This document shows, piece after piece, positions 25,491-33,007 of a DNA stretch of 42,817 nucleotides; position 1 is the first letter of the stretch, and each line of letters begins with the position of its first letter. A program made the position numbers and the translations under genes. The stretch lies in assembly GCA_022450595.1 (NCBI GenBank), contig JAKUPT010000023.1, positions 1 to 42,817 on the forward strand, in the 5' to 3' direction. This stretch comes from Bdellovibrionales bacterium (GTDB lineage: Bacteria > Bdellovibrionota > Bdellovibrionia > Bdellovibrionales > UBA1609). The notes under the pieces are model-generated. The model was not told the origin of the DNA. It searched no databases and was given only the letters and a program-made list of their open reading frames with translations.

Positions 25491-26278
25491 ACTTCGTAAC
25501 TTTCGTTAATGTTTGGAAAATCGCCACTTTCAACAGCCTCAACATATTCGTTGCAGGCTTTTTTTATAATTTCATGACCTTGAATAAACTGTCTGACAAA
25601 CTTAGGCTTAAATTCAGTGTTCATGCCCAGCATGTCTTGTAAAACCAGAATCTGCCCATCAGTGTGAGGGCCAGCACCGATTCCAATAGTGGGGATCGCA
25701 AGATCTTTAGTGATCCGTTCTGCAAGTTGAGTGGGAACACATTCAAGCACTAGAGAAAAACATCCACTCTCTTGCATCATTAAAGCTTGGTTGTAGATCA
25801 GTTCCGCCTTGTCTTTTTCTTTGCCTTGAACTTTGAAGCCTCCCAATTGATGAACAAACTGAGGTGTTAACCCAAGGTGCCCCATCACTGGAACGCCGGA
25901 ATTCACACAATGTTGAATCAGCTCTAGGTTTCCTAGGGCTCCCTCAATTTTTATGGCCTCAGCCCCGGCTCTCATAATGGTTTCCACGTTGTCCATATTG
26001 GTTTTTAAGTCTTTGCGGTTAGATAAAAACGGCATATCTCCCACAACAAATTTTTTGGGCGCTCCTTTTTTCACGGACTGTATATGTAAAGCCATAAGTT
26101 CACAGTCGGCAGGGATTGTGCTGTTGTGCCCATGCATGACCATGGCTAAAGAGTCACCAACCAAAAGAGCATCCACATTGGTGTCGTTTAAAAGCTGTGC
26201 GGACCAAAAATCGTAGCATGTGAGCATACTCAGTTTATGGCCATTTTGTTTTTTAGTTTTAAAGTTCAAGATGCTCAC
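25487..26278 (-). CDS. panB: 3-methyl-2-oxobutanoate hydroxymethyltransferase
   Basis: PanB adds a hydroxymethyl group from methylene-tetrahydrofolate to ketoisovalerate, forming ketopantoate. Family motifs are SMLTCYDFWSAQLLND, DALLVGDSLAMVMHGHNSTIPA, VVGDMPF, GAEAIKIEG, PVMGHLGLTPQF and TIGIGAGPHTDGQILVLQDMLGM. Length, 263 aa, is normal. I chose GTG at 26278 because AGGAG lies about 8 nt upstream and it gives the usual N-terminus. The frame opens earlier at 26314 but that start would sit inside the upstream gene. The reductase expected next, PanE, is absent; a DUF2520 gene overlaps the 5' end instead. Confidence 0.95.
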   Translation of the reverse strand: MSILNFKTKKQNGHKLSMLTCYDFWSAQLLNDTNVDALLVGDSLAMVMHGHNSTIPADCELMALHIQSVKKGAPKKFVVGDMPFLSNRKDLKTNMDNVETIMRAGAEAIKIEGALGNLELIQHCVNSGVPVMGHLGLTPQFVHQLGGFKVQGKEKDKAELIYNQALMMQESGCFSLVLECVPTQLAERITKDLAIPTIGIGAGPHTDGQILVLQDMLGMNTEFKPKFVRQFIQGHEIIKKACNEYVEAVESGDFPNINESYEV

Positions 26279-27008
26279 GAGGAGTCTCCTTTTTTTCATT
26301 TTGATAAAATTCATAAAAACTCAAATAAATCGACTTAAGAGCATCACCACTTAAGCTCTCTAAGTTTTTCTCAATGGTGTGATGGTCCTCTCTAGCCAAG
26401 GGGCCTGTCAGTGATCCTGTGGGATCATTTTTAATATTTTCAAACACCGCCTGCAAATAGGGCATTAAAACTGTTTGCGGCAATTGCAATTGGGTTTGAA
26501 ATCTTTCAGAAACCGCTTTCCATAAAATGTTGCTAAAATTTCCGGCCACCACACAGTAGCTGTGATAAAGGGCTTTTTTTTCTGTCGGTATTTTAAAGTT
26601 TGGATTTGTAAGATTTGGAAAAACACTTTCAAAACTTGGCTCTGAAGGGGTGCTGATAAAGCTGATGGATTGATAGGTTTCCAAAGAGTAAAGTGTCTCT
26701 GAAAAAGTCATCAGTGGATGAAAACCATAAATTTCTGAAAAATGAAGAGCCCCACTAAAGTGCACAACTGTGAGGTCCATGTCTTTAAGATATGCTTTGT
26801 AAAACTCTAAAATCGCTTTATCTTGAATGGCCAATAAAACAACCGGGTTGTCTTGAAGATAATGCTGAAGCTGTTCATAATTATTTTTTTTACGAGACCA
26901 AGTTTTAAAGGAAATATTTGAAAGCTTAAAGTAATGCGATAGGTGCCGAGAAAGTCGGCCGTCACCTACAATGAGGTATTTTTGATTGTTAAGCGGTGCT
27001 TGTCCCAT
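26259..27008 (-). CDS. Rossmann-fold DUF2520 protein, candidate ketopantoate reductase
   Basis: A 249-aa protein with an N-terminal NAD(P)-binding Rossmann domain (KYLIVGDGRLSRHLSHYFKL, a GxGxxS/G-type turn) and VVLLAIQDKAILEFYKAYL. A C-terminal DUF2520 helical domain follows, with ALYHSYCVVAGNFSNILW and LTGPLAREDHHTIEKNLESL. HFSGALHFSEIYGFHPLMTF resembles the substrate loop of 6-phosphogluconate-dehydrogenase-like reductases. It is the first gene of the pan/coa operon and overlaps panB by 20 bp. PanE, which reduces ketopantoate to pantoate with NADPH, has the same two-domain layout and is missing here. I infer that this protein fills that step. The alternative is a related imine or pyrroline-carboxylate-type reductase. 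Confidence 0.8.
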   Translation of the reverse strand: MGQAPLNNQKYLIVGDGRLSRHLSHYFKLSNISFKTWSRKKNNYEQLQHYLQDNPVVLLAIQDKAILEFYKAYLKDMDLTVVHFSGALHFSEIYGFHPLMTFSETLYSLETYQSISFISTPSEPSFESVFPNLTNPNFKIPTEKKALYHSYCVVAGNFSNILWKAVSERFQTQLQLPQTVLMPYLQAVFENIKNDPTGSLTGPLAREDHHTIEKNLESLSGDALKSIYLSFYEFYQNEKKETPREHLEL

Positions 27009-27045
27009 GGATCAAGTCCTATATTCTAAAGTTGGCGTCTTCAGC

Positions 27046-27066
27046 GAGTCACTGAGTTCAGTGCTC
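27046..27066. promoter_or_regulatory. Operator-like palindrome upstream of the pan/coa operon
   Basis: GAGTCACTGAGTTCAGTGCTC is a near-perfect inverted repeat: CACTGA/TCAGTG separated by GT, extended by GAG/CTC with one extra T on the left. It lies 38-58 bp upstream of the DUF2520 start codon, an appropriate position for a repressor site. No regulator gene is nearby. Confidence 0.35.
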
Positions 27067-27171
27067 AGACATCTGCAAATTAATCCAAAAACAAACGAGT
27101 GTCATTTTATTTCTTAATGCGGAGCGTTTATTTTATTCAGATCGATTCAGCTGGATTTGTGCTTGGATGCC

Positions 27172-27292
27172 GCTTTCTCGGCAGACTTTTAAGAATGTGT
27201 TCAAAAAAGCTCAGACAAGCGGTGCTCGGGCTTTCGCCCTTGCGCTCCGAACTCGTTTTTTGAACACATTCTTAAAAGTCTGCCGAGAAAGC
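27172..27292. repeat. Long hairpin A: 37-bp perfect arms with 47-nt core
   Basis: The arm at 27172-27208 (starting GCTTTCTCGGCAGAC) is the exact reverse complement of 27256-27292. Pairing extends outward by GATG (27166-27169) and CATC (27294-27297) across a small bulge. The enclosed 47 nt (27209-27255) hold a core that recurs, inverted, in hairpin B. The centre of the core can form its own GGGC-TTTC-GCCC hairpin. Arms of this length would make a very stable RNA hairpin or DNA cruciform. Confidence 0.9.
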
Positions 27293-27440
27293 TCATCTCG
27301 TTAGAAGAACAAATTAAGAAAGTCCTCATATTAAGTTGGGGAAGTGTTCATAAAACCAAAGCTTGGCTTTTTTATATATTTAATAATCTATATCAAAAAA
27401 TGATAGGGGAAAAAACTGAGTGCCAAGACTGTAAGAAAGA

Positions 27441-27541
27441 GCATAAATTGGGTTCTGTGTGCAAAATGCGAGTTCGGAGCGCAAGGGCAAAGCCCGAGCA
27501 CCGCTTGTCTGAGTATTTTGTGCACAGAACCCAATTTATGC
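27441..27541. repeat. Long hairpin B: 27-bp arms with the same core inverted
   Basis: The arm at 27441-27467 (starting GCATAAATTGGGTTC) pairs with 27515-27541 at 25 of 27 positions; the only mismatches are the two adjacent bases TG/CA. The 47-nt interior contains 27469-27513, which is the reverse complement of the core in hairpin A apart from one missing base near its centre. The arm sequences of A and B are unrelated. The element ends 26 bp from the stop codon of the HAD nucleotidase, so it may act in the 3' region of that leftward mRNA. Confidence 0.9.
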
Positions 27542-27566
27542 GGCTTTACTTATAAAAAACGAGGGA

Positions 27567-28949
27567 TTAAACCTCATGAGCCATACTCTTACGGTGAGAA
27601 CGAAAGTACGTGCGAGGGTTTTGTTTAAATAGGTCACCAAGGCTTGCCATGTAGATACAAGCAAATCGCTCCACTTGATAAGCAAAATAGCTTTCCTCAA
27701 TGCCCGCACGAAACACTTCGCCCCAGTAGGGGTTAAAAAACTGATCGTGCTCTTTAATCAGTGGGCTTAAAGATTTATCAATCTCTTGAATGTCTTCCGT
27801 CAACTTTTTGATTTTGTCTTTATGGTTTTGATGGTCATTTTCGATCTGATCAGAAATAAGATCATCAAGCTTTCTTTCTATGGGCACTTTCTCAGCCATG
27901 AGATGATTAATTTTTTCTGTTGTTGTTTGTGCCTTTTGAAACTGATCAACTTCTTCACGGAGTTCTTCCACAACAAGAGCGGTTCGCCAGGCACAGTCTT
28001 TTTTCAATCTTAAAATATCGCCATAGATATGATCACCAATATACAAAATTTCATCGGCATCTAAGTTTAAATCAGAGGTCAATCTGTTGGCACAGCCCCC
28101 TTGATAGATGCCACCCTTTTCAACCTTACCAGTCACATTAGTCATAGAGCCGTCATCAGGGTTTACTTTTAAAAATGGAGTGTTGTCTGTGAAAAACTTT
28201 GGTTTTTGCGCCAGTGTGATTGTAAATTCAAACACATCACTCCAGTGATCATGTTCTTTAAGAAGGGGAGTGATGGCATAGTCTAAAAGAAGTTTTGTGT
28301 ATGCGTAGTCAGAGTTGGTCGCGATAAATACTTTTTTGTCGTGTTTTTTAAATCTTTCAAGGCCATCAACAATTTCTTGGTCTTTAATAATATAATCTTC
28401 AATGTTGTTTCGAATGACATCTTTAATACTGCCGTCACGGTGAGCTTGATCCAGCACTACAGCAAGATCTGTGGCCATTGTGGCATAGTCTGGTAGCGTA
28501 TGATTTTCAGAATGGTCTTTTAAATCTACAAGTTGAGCAAACAAAGTGGCAAAAGAAATAGAAAAGGATGTATCGACTGGGTCATAGTTGGAGTCACCTA
28601 AATCGATATAAGTACTTTTATAAAGTGTTTTTTGTTTTTTATAATCAATACGATTCAGTCCATGATAACTTGCTCTGATGGCTGCGTGACGAGATAGCTT
28701 AATTACATTGCCTTTGTTTTTATCAATGACAAGACCTCTAATAGCTCTTGAGTAATCAAATTTTAATTTTAAAACAGACTCGGGATAGCCCTGCTGCTCA
28801 ACGAGTTTCTTAAGCATCACGTTGTGAGCTAACTTTTCAAAGTTCGAAGTTTTATAACGAATCAGTGTGTGGTCCATATCAAGACCAATGTAGTTGATGC
28901 GTTTCATGTTTAAAGTTCTATTTACAAAAACACCAGGATGTAGACTCAA
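27567..28949 (-). CDS. HAD-family IG 5'-nucleotidase (cN-II-like)
   Basis: A 460-aa protein of HAD superfamily subfamily IG, the group of eukaryotic cytosolic purine 5'-nucleotidase II (NT5C2), which dephosphorylates IMP and GMP. Motif I is YIGLDMDHTLIRYKTSNFEKLAH with nucleophile Asp24 and acid Asp26. Motif II is KVFIATNSDYAYTKLLLDY, and motif IV is EILYIGDHIYGDILRLKKD. TDNTPFLKV and GGIYQGGCANRL match the cap and substrate region. A coiled segment lies around residues 320-390 (EKVPIERKLDDLISDQIENDHQNHKDKIKKL). A TTG start is used because GGAG lies 7 nt upstream, overlapping the rhodanese stop; the ATG 14 codons later is the alternative. In a predator it may salvage host nucleotides. It is co-transcribed with the rhodanese gene. 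Confidence 0.88.
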   Translation of the reverse strand: MSLHPGVFVNRTLNMKRINYIGLDMDHTLIRYKTSNFEKLAHNVMLKKLVEQQGYPESVLKLKFDYSRAIRGLVIDKNKGNVIKLSRHAAIRASYHGLNRIDYKKQKTLYKSTYIDLGDSNYDPVDTSFSISFATLFAQLVDLKDHSENHTLPDYATMATDLAVVLDQAHRDGSIKDVIRNNIEDYIIKDQEIVDGLERFKKHDKKVFIATNSDYAYTKLLLDYAITPLLKEHDHWSDVFEFTITLAQKPKFFTDNTPFLKVNPDDGSMTNVTGKVEKGGIYQGGCANRLTSDLNLDADEILYIGDHIYGDILRLKKDCAWRTALVVEELREEVDQFQKAQTTTEKINHLMAEKVPIERKLDDLISDQIENDHQNHKDKIKKLTEDIQEIDKSLSPLIKEHDQFFNPYWGEVFRAGIEESYFAYQVERFACIYMASLGDLFKQNPRTYFRSHRKSMAHEV

Positions 28950-28952
28950 ATT

Positions 28953-29309
28953 TTACTCCTTTTCTACTGGATAGTTTTTTTCATTCCATGCAATCATTCC
29001 ACCGAGCATGTTGTAGACTTCAGAAAAACCACTTTCTTTTGCAAACTCTGTGGCGTGTCCAGATCTTGCTCCACTTCGGCATACAAAAACAATGGTTTGA
29101 TCTTTGGGAAGCTCGTCAATCTTTTGAGGAAGTTCGTCCAAAACAATGTGTTTAACTCCTTGAATATGGCCCAGCTCACCAGTGAGCTCATCAGGGCGTC
29201 TAACGTCAACCAAGAAAAGTTGGTCTTTAGACTCTTGCACTTCGTCAACGGGAATGTCCATAACTGTGGAGTGATTTGGATTTTGTTGTGGATTTTTAAA
29301 AATTGACAT
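28953..29309 (-). CDS. Single-domain rhodanese-like sulfurtransferase
   Basis: A 118-aa rhodanese-fold protein. The active-site loop is VCRSGARSGHAT with catalytic Cys77. LFLVDVRRPDELTGELGHIQGVKHI is the usual entry to the domain, and GFSEVYNMLGGMIAWNEKNYPVE the conserved end. Such single-domain proteins transfer sulfane sulfur to thiols or serve as sulfur carriers in the cytosol. The ATG at 29309 was chosen because AGGAAG lies 6 nt upstream and it gives the standard length. The open frame extends to 29438, but that part is unlike the family and lies in the divergent promoter region of the helicase gene. Its stop codon overlaps the ribosome binding site of the nucleotidase gene. Confidence 0.9.
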   Translation of the reverse strand: MSIFKNPQQNPNHSTVMDIPVDEVQESKDQLFLVDVRRPDELTGELGHIQGVKHIVLDELPQKIDELPKDQTIVFVCRSGARSGHATEFAKESGFSEVYNMLGGMIAWNEKNYPVEKE

Positions 29310-29414
29310 CAAATTCTTCCTTTCTTTTTTGTCATCCATTGCTCTGCTGTGGAATCTGTGGAAAGATGGCCAACCAGTATAGGGGATATCTTTCAAGAGT
29401 ACAAAGGACTTTTT

Positions 29415-30704
29415 ATGGCACTCACGCCTCAACAACAAATTGCCTACAATTTTATGAGCACTGGCGAAAATGTATTTCTCACCGGTGAGGCGGGAAGTGG
29501 AAAAAGCTTTTTAATTCGAGAGTTTATGAAAGACAAAAGCTCAAAAGAGTTTCCAATTTTGGCGAGCACGGGTGCGGCCGCAGTTCTTGTCGGTGGGCGC
29601 ACTTTTCATAGTTTTTTTGGTCTTGGAATTATGGAGGGCGGTCCTGAACAAACTATTGAAAGAGCCTTAAAAGACCGCCGTGTGATCAAGCGTCTGCAAG
29701 AGGTTAAAGGGGTGATTATTGATGAGATCTCTATGATCTCAGGCACTACTTTTATGGTGGCCGAAGAGATTGCTCGCATGGCCCGAGGGAAAGATGAGCC
29801 TTGGGGAGGCTTGCAAGTGATTGCCGTCGGAGACTTTGCACAGTTGCCACCGGTAGAAGTTGGCGGCAACCCTTTAAAAAAGAATTGGGCTTTTATTCAA
29901 CGAACTTGGAAACACACAAACTTTATTCCATTTCAACTTACAAAAAACTTAAGAACCAACAACGAAGACTTTTTAACTGTTTTAAATTATGTACGAAGGG
30001 GAGAAGTTACAAATCTTGTCAGTGATTTTTTAAATCAACGCAAAAAAAATCCAAAGTCTGAGTTAAAAAATGTCACAAGATTGTATCCTAGGCGTTATCA
30101 AACCGAAACTTACAATAAAAAAAGATTAGACGAATTGGAGAGTGAGCTTAAGGTTTTTCCTTCCATTTTTTGGGGCAAAGAATGGGCTATTCAGCAGTTA
30201 AAAAAGCACTCACCCCTAGCTGAAAAAATTGAGTTAAAACAACAAGCCTTAGTAATGTTAAGAAGCAATGACCCCATTGGAAGATGGGTCAATGGCACCA
30301 CGGGGTGGGTGGAAGAGTTCAAAGATGATCATATATTTGTACGATTAAAAGAAAGTAACGCCCTTGTTAAAGTAGAGCCTATGACTTTTTCTTTGTTAGA
30401 TGCAGAAGGAGAGCCCGTCGCCAGTGTTACGAACTACCCGCTTTCTTTAGCTTACTCCACCACCATTCATAAAGCTCAAGGTATGACATTAGATGGTGCC
30501 ATTATAAATTTAAAATCCTTATGGGAACCAGGACAGGCCTACGTAGCACTTAGCCGAGTGAAAGACCCGAAGTCTTTGTATATTGAGGACTGGTCGGCCA
30601 GCTCCATAAAAACAGATCCCATGGTGATGAAATTTTATGAACATGTGAAAGCCTATTTAGAAGAGCTTATGGCCTCAGAGCCAAGCATGGAAAGCAGACT
30701 ATAA
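29415..30704 (+). CDS. PIF1-like superfamily 1 DNA helicase
   Basis: A 429-aa SF1B helicase, related to PIF1 and RecD2, that unwinds DNA 5' to 3'. Motifs in order are TPQQQIAYNFM (Q motif), GEAGSGKS at 24-31 (Walker A), ILASTGAAAVLVGGRTFHSFFGLG (Ia), VIIDEISMIS (Walker B) and QVIAVGDFAQLPPV (III). LTKNLRT (IV), then VTNYPLSLAYSTTIHKAQGMTLDGAII (V) and GQAYVALSRVKDPKSLYI (VI) complete the set. The compact size fits bacterial PIF1 helicases, which resolve G-quadruplexes and R-loops. The ATG at 29415 has AAAGGA upstream; a longer start at 29349 lacks one. It is transcribed divergently from the rhodanese-nucleotidase pair. Confidence 0.92.
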   Translation: MALTPQQQIAYNFMSTGENVFLTGEAGSGKSFLIREFMKDKSSKEFPILASTGAAAVLVGGRTFHSFFGLGIMEGGPEQTIERALKDRRVIKRLQEVKGVIIDEISMISGTTFMVAEEIARMARGKDEPWGGLQVIAVGDFAQLPPVEVGGNPLKKNWAFIQRTWKHTNFIPFQLTKNLRTNNEDFLTVLNYVRRGEVTNLVSDFLNQRKKNPKSELKNVTRLYPRRYQTETYNKKRLDELESELKVFPSIFWGKEWAIQQLKKHSPLAEKIELKQQALVMLRSNDPIGRWVNGTTGWVEEFKDDHIFVRLKESNALVKVEPMTFSLLDAEGEPVASVTNYPLSLAYSTTIHKAQGMTLDGAIINLKSLWEPGQAYVALSRVKDPKSLYIEDWSASSIKTDPMVMKFYEHVKAYLEELMASEPSMESRL

Positions 30705-30875
30705 AATAATTATGAAAAAACAAACTAGTAGCTTTATTGTTCAATTGCTAGAATTTAAAGTTCCTTAAGTCATTTGTAAATATTGATGGGGCTGATTATC
30801 TAGTTATTCGTACGACTAAGTTTGATATTAAATGTTTAAAGTTTTTTACTACAATTTTTCTTTCGCCTTAGCGTT

Positions 30876-31682
30876 CTAAAAATTCAACATTCTATCCAAT
30901 TCTACTATATGTTTGTTCTTGTTGTATTTAACATAGCCTTTTTTTAAAATTTGATAGACTTCAAAAATTCTTTTGTTTGTGAGTTCCTTTTGTTTTTCAG
31001 ACAGATCAAAATTTTTAACAATGTTTAATAAAGACTTAATTCTCCACTCATCAAAAATGTATTCTCTCTTAGAGACTTGATCAGAATGTCCTGAATTTAA
31101 AACCACAAGTTCTTTATCAATTAAGCCAAAATGATATTTTGTCGCTACTCGAAGCCAAAAGTCATAGTCTTCACACACTGGGTATTGTTCATTGAAAAGC
31201 CCAACAGTGGTAAATACCTCTTTATGCACACAAGCCGATGACATACTTACTGGGCATAGCTTTGTGGCCATTTCAAAAATGTCACCTTTTTGTTTTAAAT
31301 GCTTTTTTTTAGGGTAGTGGCGTTGGTGGTTTTTAAACCAAATGTCTTGTGATTGAAAAACCTTGTACTCAGCGTTTTCAATAAACTGTTGAAACTGCTC
31401 CAGCTTGTTGGGAAGCCAAAGGTCATCGGAGTCTAAAAAACAAATCCACTCATGCTTTGCCTTTTTGATTCCATAATTTCGAGCACTTGCTGGGCCTTGA
31501 TTTTGGTTCAAATGATAAATTTTTATATTTGATTGAGTCGGTTGCCAATACTGGGTTTGATCCGTTGAACCATCGTCAACAACGATAAGCTCCCAACAGG
31601 CTTTGGTTTGCGCCTGTACACTTTGAACAGCCGATTGCAGCTGTTCCCACCGGTTGTAAGTTGGAAGGATCACACTAAACAT
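30876..31682 (-). CDS. Family 2 glycosyltransferase
   Basis: A 268-aa GT-A fold glycosyltransferase that uses a nucleotide-sugar donor. It shows SVILPTYNRWEQLQSAVQSV at the start, DDGSTD at residues 36-41 (nucleotide binding), NQGPASARNYGIKKA, FLDSDDLW with the DxD-type metal site at 84-87, and CEDYDFWLRVA with the catalytic-base ED motif. No membrane segment is visible, so it probably acts at the cytoplasmic face on lipopolysaccharide, capsule or protein acceptors. It is alone, with no polysaccharide cluster around it, so the acceptor cannot be inferred. It converges on the helicase gene across a 171-bp gap in which I see no clear terminator. Confidence 0.9.
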   Translation of the reverse strand: MFSVILPTYNRWEQLQSAVQSVQAQTKACWELIVVDDGSTDQTQYWQPTQSNIKIYHLNQNQGPASARNYGIKKAKHEWICFLDSDDLWLPNKLEQFQQFIENAEYKVFQSQDIWFKNHQRHYPKKKHLKQKGDIFEMATKLCPVSMSSACVHKEVFTTVGLFNEQYPVCEDYDFWLRVATKYHFGLIDKELVVLNSGHSDQVSKREYIFDEWRIKSLLNIVKNFDLSEKQKELTNKRIFEVYQILKKGYVKYNKNKHIVELDRMLNF

Positions 31683-31839
31683 ATGTAGGCTTATATAAAC
31701 TGAGTCGTTATGTCCTGTAAAGAAGATATAAATATTTAAAAATACAGTGTTTTTTGTAATGAATATGTGGTCAGACTTATGCTTTACTTTGAGTTTTTTT
31801 CATGTAAATTTGTCTCTGTACAGGCTGGGCGATAATAAA

Positions 31840-31868
31840 TTGAACTTATTGCTTCTGAACAGTAGTAT
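31840..31868 (+). promoter_or_regulatory. Promoter of the tyrosine-degradation operon
   Basis: TTGAAC (31840-31845) and TAGTAT (31863-31868) with a 17-bp spacer form a good sigma-70-type promoter. It lies 33 bp before the hpd start codon, whose ribosome binding site is AGGAGGG at 31891-31897. Confidence 0.65.
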
Positions 31869-31901
31869 TTTAGAGTTTTAACCTTACTGTAGGAGGGAAG
31901 G

Positions 31902-32993
31902 ATGGAGACAATGACTACTTCAACACCGAAGACTAATATTCAAAATTTTGATCATAACAGAGAGACTTGGGAAAACCCCATCGGTTTAGATGGCACAGAG
32001 TTTTTAGAATTTGCAGCTCCAGATCCAGATGAAATGGAGAGACTGTTTTATAGACTTGGGTTTAAAATGATCGCTAAGCACAAAAGTAAAAATGTGTTTT
32101 TGTACCGCCAGGGCAAAGTGCAGTTTATTTTAAATAAAGAGCCAGGTTCTTTTGCTCAAAAGTTTTATGAATCTCATGGTCCATCGATTTGTGCTGCAGG
32201 CTTTAGAGTAAAAGACGCTAAACATGCCTTTAATGAAAGTGTAAAAAGAGGGGCCAAGCCTTGCACCGATGAGCAAAGTCATAGTTTTGCCACAGTTTAT
32301 GGTATTGGTGACTCGGCTGTTTACTTTGTTGATAAGTACGAAAAGTTAAATTCTTACTCTGAAGATTTCATGTTTTTTGAAAACGAACCTAAAGCCGATG
32401 GTTTTGGTTTTAAGTACATTGACCACATGACAAACAATGTGCCTAAAGGTGAAATGAAAACTTGGTGTGATTTTTATGAAGGTATCTTTAACTTTAAAGA
32501 AGTCAGATTTTTTGACATTAAAGGGCAAAAGACAGGTCTTAATTCAAAAGTGATGAAATCACCTTGTCAAAAAATTGTGATTCCTATTAACGAGCCCACA
32601 GAAGGTAAATCTCAAATTCAAGAGTACCTAGATGAGTATCATGGTTCAGGCATTCAGCACGTGGCTCTTGCTACAGATGACATTATTGAAACTGTTCGCC
32701 AGATGAAAAAACAAGGCATTGAGTTTTTAGACACTCCAGACAGCTACTACGACATGATCAATGAACGTGTTCCCAATGTGACAGAAGACATTGAAGTGTT
32801 GCGAGAGCTTAAAATTTTAGTTGATGGAGACGATGAAGGCTACTTGCTGCAAATTTTTACCAAAAACCTTATTGGTCCAATCTTTTTTGAAGTGATTCAA
32901 AGAAAAAACCACTATGGTTTTGGTGAAGGAAACTTCCAAGCCCTTTTTGACGCCATTGAAAGAGACCAAAAAGCTAGAGGCTACTTAGATTAA
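31902..32993 (+). CDS. hpd: 4-hydroxyphenylpyruvate dioxygenase
   Basis: HPPD converts 4-hydroxyphenylpyruvate to homogentisate in tyrosine degradation, using Fe(II) and O2. The two vicinal-oxygen-chelate domains are recognisable. The N-terminal one reads NPIGLDGTEFLEFAAPDPDE and FRVKDAKHAFNESVKRGA. The catalytic one carries the iron ligands in FKYIDHMTNNV, GSGIQHVALATDDI and GPIFFEVIQRKNHYGFGEGNF, two His and one Glu. Length, 363 aa, is normal. A Met three codons downstream is an alternative start, but the strong AGGAGGG suits the first ATG. It is followed 14 bp later by homogentisate dioxygenase. Confidence 0.96.
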   Translation: METMTTSTPKTNIQNFDHNRETWENPIGLDGTEFLEFAAPDPDEMERLFYRLGFKMIAKHKSKNVFLYRQGKVQFILNKEPGSFAQKFYESHGPSICAAGFRVKDAKHAFNESVKRGAKPCTDEQSHSFATVYGIGDSAVYFVDKYEKLNSYSEDFMFFENEPKADGFGFKYIDHMTNNVPKGEMKTWCDFYEGIFNFKEVRFFDIKGQKTGLNSKVMKSPCQKIVIPINEPTEGKSQIQEYLDEYHGSGIQHVALATDDIIETVRQMKKQGIEFLDTPDSYYDMINERVPNVTEDIEVLRELKILVDGDDEGYLLQIFTKNLIGPIFFEVIQRKNHYGFGEGNFQALFDAIERDQKARGYLD

Positions 32994-33007
32994 TAAGAGG
33001 TTTTATT

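Larger units (their letters stand above)
27009..27566. other. Non-coding region with two long core-sharing hairpins
   Basis: No convincing gene occupies this 558-bp stretch between two leftward genes. It contains a small palindrome near the DUF2520 start (27046-27066) and two large inverted repeats (27172-27292 and 27441-27541). A short hairpin (CCAAAGCTTGG, then CTTTTTT) lies near 27350. A reading frame is open on the + strand from 27193 to 27555, but it lacks a start codon near its beginning and runs through both hairpins. I treat it as chance. Confidence 0.7.

Noticed and set aside
27172-27541. Insertion-sequence remnant or miniature transposable element with terminal repeats
   Set aside because: No target-site duplication or transposase homology is visible. 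The arms of the two hairpins differ, unlike copies of one element. A mobile origin remains possible only for the shared core.
27193-27555. An open frame of 120 codons on the + strand across both hairpins, including CQDCKKEHKLGSVC that resembles a zinc-binding motif
   Set aside because: It has no start codon near its 5' end and is largely made of the hairpin arms and their core. The openness is explained by repeat composition, so I treat it as chance.
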